Shown one piece after another: positions 1 through 9,600 of a DNA stretch of 22,006 bases. The translations under genes were made by a program, and so were the position numbers. The notes below the pieces were generated by a model. The model saw only the letters and a program-made list of their open reading frames with translations, was not told where the DNA came from and did no database searches. Position 1 is the first letter of the stretch. Each line of letters starts with the position of its first letter. The DNA comes from JANSWY01 sp038525605 (lineage in GTDB: Bacteria; Bacteroidota; Bacteroidia; Cytophagales; Cyclobacteriaceae), in the NCBI GenBank assembly GCA_038525605.1, contig JBCBHL010000086.1, forward strand, positions 1-22,006, given 5' to 3'.

Positions 1-620
1 CTTGCTTTCGGCAATTTTCTCCTTATTGAGTGTATTGCCTATAAAATCCCTGTACAGTGATGGTTTAGGAAGCGATTCGGCCTGACCTGATAAATAGCAG
101 ATAACTTCCTCCACCACTTTTGCCATTCCGATATGATCCATCATCAAATGGTGATGATGCAATACCAGGTAAAATGCTTCATTCGCTTCATCATCAGCGA
201 TTTTTGCCTTTAACATCGGAGCTGTGGTCAGGTCCATGTACAGATTCTCAGGCGCAATTTCTTCCTCTAACTGTGGCAGGATAGCCTGACTGCTATCTAA
301 CTGCAATTCTTCTATCGGTAAATCCACCACCCTTAACACCACTTGCAGGGCCTGAGAAAGACCTTCGCTTAAAACACATGTGCGAAGTACATCATGCCTT
401 CCTATCACAAATGTCAAGGCTTCTAAGAATTTTGATCGATTTTCCACTGATTTAAAAGACAACAAACGAGGCAATGCATAAGGATCACCATGGTCTGGGT
501 CGCTCACCAGGTGATGGAAATAGATACCTTCCTGCAATGGAGAAAGTGGATAAATATCCTGAATGTTTGCAGCGCCTTCGGGCACCTGATCCATGATTCG
601 TTCCAACTCCTCCTGGCTGA
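1..620 (-). other. Module 8: N-terminal part of divergent condensation domain C8
   Basis: After T7 comes the same linker type (THLTPAMVTLADV and QEELERIMD), NIQDIYPLSPLQEGIYFHH, RHDVLRTCVL and HHLMMDH (first His codon 153-151), preceded by two further His residues. The domain is cut by the window edge at about residue 3498, so its C-terminal half and the next A domain cannot be read. It proves that at least one more residue is added after aspartate. Confidence 0.92.
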
Positions 621-3600
621 CATCCGCCAAGGTAACCATCGCTGGTGTAAGGTGTGTACACCCGGCAATAATTCCATTCTTAGGCACCTGATAGCCACTA
701 TCAACATTTGCCAGTTTTGTACTTAAAAGCGCAATGCTAGGGTCTGCATAAAAGTCTTTAATATTAACTGTGTAACCTAGCTTTTGAATCCTTGCAATCA
801 ATCGGATAGCCAATAGACTCTGGCCTCCCAACTCAAAGAAATTATCATAGATTCCCACTTGTTCCACGCCTAACAGGTCTTGCCAGATTTCTACAAGCTG
901 CTGCTCTGCTTCTGACCTTGGTGCAACATATTCTTTGCTGGACAGTCCTTCACTATCTGGCTCAGGTAATGATTTCCTGTCTATTTTTCCATTGTTAGTC
1001 AATGGCATTTCATCCAGCTCGACCCACATTTGTGGTACCATATATTCAGGCAAGCTCACCTGCAGTTTTTCCTGCAGTGCTAACTTGTCCAGCTGATCTT
1101 CAGTAACAACATACCCTACCAGACGCTTATCGCCATGATCATCTTCTGTTGCCAGTACACAACCGCTGGTTATTCCTGAAATCGACGTGAGCGCATTCTC
1201 TATCTCTCCAAGCTCAACACGGTAACCACGGATCTTGATTTGATTGTCTTTTCTACCGATAAACTCGATTCTGCCACTTGGTAACCACCGTGCCAAGTCT
1301 CCGGTCTTATAGATGCGTTCACCAATTATGAAAGGATCAGATACAAACTTCTCTGATGTCAGCGACGCACGGTTTAAATAACCTTTTGCCAAACCAGCAC
1401 CTCCGATGCATAACTCCCCGGCCACACCTGTCGGGCAAAGATGGTCGTTTGCGTCTAATACGTAAACCCTGTTCTGGCCGAAAGGCACTCCCAATGGTAC
1501 GGAATGATTGAGTTTTTCTGCTAAAGAAACCTGATGTATCAATTTACCGATTGTGGTCTCTGTAGGTCCGTAATGATTGTAAACCTCGCAACTGACATCA
1601 TGAGTAATCAGCATGTCTAAGACATCATCTGTGAAAGCTTCTCCTCCAAGTATCAAGCACTTATTTGGGACGAAGATGGCCTCTTTCGTTTGTAGCGTTT
1701 TCCAATGAGAAGGAACCATTTTCAAACAATCGATACTCAAGGCAGACATCTTCTCTGCGCTGATCAGCTCATCTTCTGAGAGTACATATAAGGTGCCACC
1801 TGTCAATAAAGATGGGAACAGAACGGTGTTCCCCAAATCTGTTGCAATGCTTGAACTAAGACCAAAGCTATTGCAGGATTGGATATTGGTTTTCTCTAAG
1901 AGACCGTGGAAATAATCAGTCAGACAGGAATGCGTAATTTTAACTCCTTTGGGCTTACCAGTACTTCCTGATGTATAAATGATATATGCCAGATTGTCTG
2001 ATGAAGCAATGCTGCCAGGACTTTCCGCAGATTCATTGGCGATTTTATCCCAGTCCCTATCCAATGAGATCACTTCCAATCCTCCCTTTGTGGAGAATTC
2101 TGATTCGTTTTGCAGGTCACTCAACAGGATCTTAACCCCGGAATCTTCCAGCATGTAATCTTTCCGATCCTGTGGATACTCCGGATCGATCGGGACGTAA
2201 GCACCACCTGACTTCAGGATACCCCAGATGGAAATGATCATTTCCAGACTGCGGTCAATGCAAATTCCTACTAAATCATCCTGGCTGATTCCTTTACTCA
2301 CCAAATGACGAGCTAGTTGATTGGAGCGAATATCCAGCTCCTGATAACTTAGTTTCTTTCCTTCAAATATGATTGCTGTGCTATCGGGAGATTTACCAAC
2401 TTGCGCCGCAAACAAGTTAACGATCGTTTCTCCGGTGGTACTACTGAGGGAAACAATCGTGTTATTGAACTCACTGAGTAATCGTTGTTTCTCCGATTCA
2501 GGAAGAATAGACAAATTCCTTAAATCCAGTCCTGATGCTTTCGAATTCTGACTGATGTTTTCCAGCAATAAAGTAAGTGATTCTTTCATGTAGCTGAGTA
2601 CTGCAAATGGATCGACTCCAACATCAGAGATTTTAGCAGTCAACAGAAAATCATCCCCCAGATCATCTACGTCGAAATTGAATGGGAAATTATTCCTTGA
2701 TCCTCCGGCAACATGCTTAGCACCCAAATCATAATCAGTCTCCACGGGTATATCCTGATTTGAATGACGGTAGTTTAACAACGCACTGAACAATGGCATA
2801 TCATTGGAAATACCACTCCAATCGTGAATATCTGCCGATGGGGTCTGCTCATACGCCATCAGGTTTTGTAAATGCTCATTGGTCTGTGAGATGTAATCTG
2901 CTACATTTCCTTTGAGATTCAGCAGTACCGGCAATGTGTTCATAAAAAGCCCCAGAGAGGATTCTGATCCTTCAGATCCCTGTAATCTTCCCAGTAACAC
3001 AGTTCCGAAAAGGGCGTGCTCAGCGCTACTGCATCTACCAACGACCAGTCCGAATGCGGCATAGAAAAACACTGCAGGACTCATCTGTAAATCGCCTGAA
3101 ACTTTGCGAACTTTATCCCGCAATTCCGAAGACAGCATCTCTCTTGATTTTACAATGCGGGTAGTTCCATCTACATCAATATCAGAAAGATTGTAAGGAT
3201 AAGTGGGTGTTTCTACGTCATGGTATAAAGCACTAAAATACTTTTGACTTTCTTTAAGTTTTTCTTCGTTTAAGGTATCCCCGATGAAATTGCGGTACAG
3301 GGAAGGTTTTGGCAACAATTCTTCCTGTCCTGAAAGGTAAAGCACCACCTCCTGCTGTACTTTTTCCAGACCTATGTGGTCCATCATCAAGTGGTGGTAA
3401 TTGTAAACCAGATAATATACACCATTCGCTTCATCATCGGCAACTTTTACCTGCATCAGAGGAGCCTGGGACGGATCTACCCATAAACTCTCCGGCGCAA
3501 TCTCTTTTTCTATCTGAGGTAATATCTCACGGCTGGTATCAAGTGTAAGTTCTTCAACCGGCAAATCAATGTCTCTTAAAACCACCTGGATAGCCTGAGA

Positions 3601-6600
3601 AAATCCGGCACTTAAAATAAGTGTTCGGAATACATCGTGACGTCTGATAACAAAACGCAGGCCATCGATAAATTCTGAACGTTTTTGCTCCGAAGTAAAA
3701 GATATCAGGTTTGGTAAAACATAAGGATCTCCATTTTTTCGGTCACTCATCAAATGATTGAAATAGATTCCCTGTTGAAGTGGCGAAAGAGGGTAAATGT
3801 CCTGGATATTTGTTGCCCCTCCGGGATGCTGACTATCTGAAACGTGATCCATTATCTTTTCCAGCTCTTCCTGACTTAAATCAACCAGAGTCACCATGGA
3901 AGGTGTAATGTACTTGCAGCCTTCTTCAATTCCATTGACAGGTATCTGATAGGCATCTGTGACAGCTGATAATTGGCTGCTCAGCTCCGCGATGTTTGGA
4001 TAGGTGAAAATATTGCGGATGGTGGTATCATAACCGATCTCCTGAATTCTTGCTATTAGCCGTACTGCCAATAAACTGTAGCCGCCAAGTTCAAAGAAAT
4101 TATCATAAACCCCTATTTTTTCTATACCTAGTAAATCTTGCCAAATTTCGACCAGCAGTGTCTCCAGTTCTGTTCGCGGAGCTACATATTCATTGCTTGA
4201 CAAGGCTGAACCATCCAGTTCAGGTAACGCCTTTTTATCTATTTTCCCATTGGAGGTCAAGGGCATCTCGTCCAAAACCATCCACAACCGGGGAATCATA
4301 TAGTCCGGAAGGTTTTCTCCCAGCGAAGCTTGAATAGCCTCTTTATCAAGCTCATTTTCCAGTACTACATAGGCAACTAACCTCTTCTGCCCGTTTTCAT
4401 TGACTTTTGCTAAAACACAGCATTGAATGACTTCTGTTAACTGAGACATAGTATTTTCTATCTCTCCAAGTTCGATCCGATAACCACTGATTTTTACCTG
4501 GTCATCACTTCTTCCTGCAAGTTCAATAGTGCCATCAGGCAACCATTTCGCAAGATCACCGGTTTTATACAATCGGTCTCCTGCTTTGAAAGGGTTGACG
4601 AAGAATTTTTTATTCGTTAATTCGGTATTGTTCAGATACCCTCTCGCAACTCCTGACCCACCTACAACTAATTCTCCTACAACTCCTACAGGAAGTAATT
4701 GCATACTTTCATCCAGGATGTAGGCAGAACTGTTTTTGATTGGTTTACCGATTGGAAGAACACCCTGAGCAATTTCTATTGGATGAGTCGTAGAGAAAGT
4801 AGTGTTCTCAGTAGGTCCGTAACCATTGACAATGGTCAGTCCCGGATATTGTTCCCTGACTTGATTGGTGTAGTTTGGCAATACAATATCTCCACCAACC
4901 AGCAGATAATTTAAGGGTTCAAAAACAGATAAATCGTCCGATACTACCTGATGAAACCAGGAAGCGGTCATCCAGATAGTATTGATATCTTTTTCTCTAA
5001 TCAGGGCTTTCAGGCTGGCATTATTTAATAAAGTATCATTATTAGCCAATACCAATCGTCCACCATTTAACAGGGTACCCCAGTATTCGATCGTTGTGGC
5101 ATCAAAGGAAATTGATCCTGTTGATAGCCAGGTTGTTTCGCTGTTGAGTCTTACATAGTCGCAACTCGATGCTAAACTGACGATGCTACGATGTTCTACC
5201 TGAACACCCTTGGGCTGGCCTGTACTTCCGGAAGTATAAATTACATAAGCCAGTTGATTCGCAGACAAGTTTACTGCTGCTGAAGAGACAGGGATATCCT
5301 TCAATTGCGTTGTACTTTCATCTAATAAAATCAGGCCATCCTCAGCCAGCTCCAGGCTAGCAATATGCTGAACAACGTCATTTTTGGTCAAAAATCGACG
5401 GATTGCAGCGTCTTTGATCATAAAATTAATTCTGCTATCAGGATAAGCAGGATCGATTGGTACATAGGCACCTCCTGCTTTCAGTATTCCTAAAATTCCA
5501 ATGATCATTTCCGCACTTCGCTCCAGGCAAATACCTATCATTTCCTCGGCAATGACTCCTTTTCCCTTCAGGAAATGTGCCAGCTGATTGGAACGTTCAT
5601 CTAACTCCTGATAAGTGAGCGATACCTTTTCACAGACCACAGCAGTAGCTTCAGGTGTTTTGGCAACCTGTAATTCGAACAAATCAACGACTGATTTATC
5701 CGAAGGATAACTCATATCAGTATCATTAAACACTTCCAGTAACTGCCTTTTCTCTTCTCGTCGAATGATCGGCAATTCGCCAATCTGCTTAGAAGGTGTA
5801 GCAACAACAGCTTCTATAAGCTCCTGATAATGAGCAAAAAGCCTTCTGATAGTTGACTCATTATAAAGATCCGTGCAGTAACTAATGTCAACTGTTAAAC
5901 CAGCATTGGAATCTTTACTGTGCTCTTCTATGTGAATGGTGAGATCAAATTTGGATGTTACCTGATCGTCCGCTTCATAATCAGAAATCGTCAGTCCATC
6001 CATCTCGATCTGAGTAGATTCAGGTGTATTCTGCAATACAAACATTACCTGGAATAATGGGCTTCTACTCATATCGCGTGTCTTCACAACACGCTCTACA
6101 ACCTTTTCAAAAGGTACTTGCTGGTGATCATAGGCATCTAAAGTAGTCTGCTTCACTGATTGCAGCAATTCCAGGAAAGAACTCTCTCTGTGCACCTGCG
6201 TACGCAGTGCCAAAGTGTTTACGAAGAAGCCTATCATTTCCTCAAGCTCTTTCTGGGTACGGTTGGCAATTGGTGTTCCCAGGCAGATATCTTCCTGACC
6301 GCTGTATTTGCTCATCAGCACTTTAAAAGTGGCCAATAATGTCATAAAAGGAGTAACTCCTTCCTTCTGACTCAGTTCGTTAACTTCAGTAGTTATTGCC
6401 TTGTTAAGTTCAAAGGAGATCGTAGAACCTGCAACGCTTTGAATAGCAGGTCTGGCATGATCTGTTGGTAGCTGTAAGGCACTCACACCCTCAAGCTTAT
6501 TCTCCCAGTAGGCTAATTGATTTTCTAAAACGACACCCTCCAGGTGATTTCTTTGCCAAAGGGCATAATCAGCATATTGAAGTGGTAAATCAGATGAATT

Positions 6601-9600
6601 GAATTTTTGTCCGGCTACATGAGTACTATAAAGCTGTAAAAATTCCCTGACCAAAATACCCTGCGACCAACCATCACTGGAAATATGATGAAACACTCCT
6701 GCTAATACATATTCATGATCACCTTTTGTATTTGTTCCAAGATAATATAATCTGGAACGGAACATAAAGTCAGCACTCAGATCAAATGGTTGCAATAGGA
6801 ATGATTTGGAATCTTCTCCCAACAACGTTTTGTCATTGGATAGATCTTTTTGAGACAATTCCCAGTGATCAGCTGATAGTAACTTCTGATAGCCAACTCC
6901 ATCAGCTGAGTAAATAACCGTTCTCAGCACCTGATGACGATCGACAACACCTTGCAGACTCTTAGTCAAGGCGTCGATATCCAAATCACCTGAAATCCTG
7001 AGGGCAAAGGGCATATGATATTCCAGGCTTCCCTGCAACTGATCTATGAACCATAAACGTTCCTGACTAAATGATAAGGGAATATAGTCTGGTCTTTCAG
7101 CTACTCTTTCAATTCGTGGTAAAAGTGTACCATGCTGCTGTTGACTCAGATATGATCCTAAACTATTGATGTCTGTATAGGTAAAAACATCCCGAACCGT
7201 TAATTCAACGGCTGTTTCGTCACGAATTGTAGCAACTAATCTCGTAGCTAATAAACTATGACCACCTAATTCGAAGAAATTGTCATAAACACCAATCTGT
7301 TTTACACCCAGTAAATCCTGCCATATGTTTACCAGCTGTGTTTCCAACTGATTTCTTGGCGCCACATATTCCTTTGCTGACAATGCAGTACTGTCTAAAT
7401 CAGGTAATGCTTTTCTGTCTAATTTTCCATTAGCTGTCCGTGGCATTTCCTCCATGAAAACCCACAGTTTGGGAACCATGTACTCCGGTAAACTTTTCAA
7501 TAACTGCGACTGCATATCCTCCTTCCAAGTGGTTGTATTGATTTCATCAGCTGTCACAATATATCCAATCAATCGATTGGTACCGCTCTCATCTTCGCTC
7601 GCCATTACACAAGCCTCCTGCACTCCTTCAATTAGAGAGAGGTTATTTTCAATCTCTCCAAGCTCAATTCGATAGCCACGAACCTTTACCTGACTATCCA
7701 TCCTGCCTATCAGCTCGATGCTACCATCAGGTAATCTTCTGGCCAAATCGCCTGTTTTGTAAAGACGCTTGCCACTTTCGAAGGGATGAGCGATAAACTT
7801 CTCCCTGGTTAATTCTTCCCTGTTTAAATATCCATCAGAAACCTGAATACCGCCGATACATAACTCTCCAGCCACTCCAATTGGCAGAATAGCATCATGC
7901 CAGTCTAAAATGAATAGCTGAACGTTATTAATGGGTTTACCTATATTGACTCTTTCTGTTCTCCTTAGCTGTTGAGCGGTAACCCAAATTGTTGCCTCTG
8001 TAGGCCCATATAAATTCCAGACGGTATCGCTAATCCCGGTAAGGCTGTTTTTCAGAGATTCATTAATTGCCTCGCCTCCTGTTAAAACAGTGACTCCTTC
8101 CCTGTTTTGCCAGCCGTTATCTACCAACATCTGCCAGGTAGAAGGGGTAGCTTGCATGAAATCAGGTTGATGTGTGGCTATTGCATCTTGTAATTTCTGA
8201 CCATCCTTAATACTCATTGAATCCAGTACAATCAATTTTGCGCCGGTCAGCAATGGTGTAAATAGTTCCAGGTAAAAAATATCAAAAGTGTACGTGGTAA
8301 CCGAAAGAAAAACTTCCAGTTTCTTCATTTCCAATCGATCCAATACTGCCAAAAGGAAATTAAACAGGCTGGCATGAGCAATCGGAACCCCTTTTGGTTT
8401 TCCAGTACTTCCGGAAGTATAAATTACATAAGCCAGATGCTCAGATGATACCCCTACATTAAGGTCTTCAATCGGTAGATTCCCGATCTGTTCGTTCCAG
8501 CCCTGATCCAGGGAAATGACATCAAGCTGCTCTTGATCAGCAAATTTCTCAGCAAGGTCTCTGCTACTAAGCATTACTTTCGCTCCTGAATCTTCCAGCA
8601 TATAATCAATTCTGGACTGTGGAAATTCAGGATCAATCGGTATAAAAGCACCACCTGACTTCAGTGTTCCCAGAATAGCCACCAACATTATCGGACTTCT
8701 GTCTAAACAAATGGCCACTAAACCATCATTCGTCACACCTTTGCTCACCAGATAGTTTGCCAGTTGATTGGAACGTTCATTTAGCTGCTTGTAAGTCAAA
8801 GTCTCATTGCCAAAGGTCACAGCTACAGCGTCTGGTGTTTTGGCTGTTTGTTCTTCAATTAAATCAACAACTGTTTTACGCTCCGGATAAGGCGCGGCTG
8901 TGTCGTTGAATTCGACCAGTAACTGATGTTTTTCCTCTTCCTTCAACATCGACAGCTTGCACAATGGTCTGGATGGAGCCGCTAAGACAGCTTTCAATAG
9001 CTCCTTGAAATGAGCAAATATCCTGTGGATGGTTTCTTCCCTGAAAAGATCTGTGCAATAGTTAATGTCTACAGAAGCACCGCTATCCGTTTCATTTACT
9101 GTGAAAGTGATGTCAAATTTTGAAGTTCCTGATTCCTGATCCTCATATTCTGATAAGGTCAGTCCATCCATTTCAATTGCATTGGAACCAGGTGTGTTTT
9201 GTAAAATAAACATGACCTGAAATACAGGGCTATTACTCATATCCCGTGTTTTCACTACACGTTGTACCACCTTCTCAAATGGCACCTGCTGATGATCGTA
9301 AGCAGAAAGCGTAGTTCGTTTGACCTCCTGTAACAACTCCAGAAATGTACTTTCTTCATTCACCTGTGAGCGAAGTGCCAGTGTGTTGACGAAGCAACCG
9401 ATCATTCCTTCCATTTCCTTCTGAATACGATTGGCGACCGGAGTTCCAACGCAAATATCTTCCTGACCGCTGTAGCGACTCAAAAGCACTTTAAATGCGG
9501 TCAATAACGTCATAAAGACAGTAGTACCTTCACTTTGTGTCAAAGATTGCACTCCTGAGAACAACTGGTTGCTCAGTTCGAAAGAGGTTGTTGCACCCGC

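Noticed and set aside
5222..5235. Perfect 14-base palindrome TACTTCCGGAAGTA, repeated near 8406 and 11838, as a possible regulator site
   Set aside because: Each copy encodes the same Tyr-Thr-Ser-Gly-Ser-Thr of core motif A3 in an adenylation domain. Conservation of the protein motif explains the repeats, and other A domains break the palindrome with synonymous changes.
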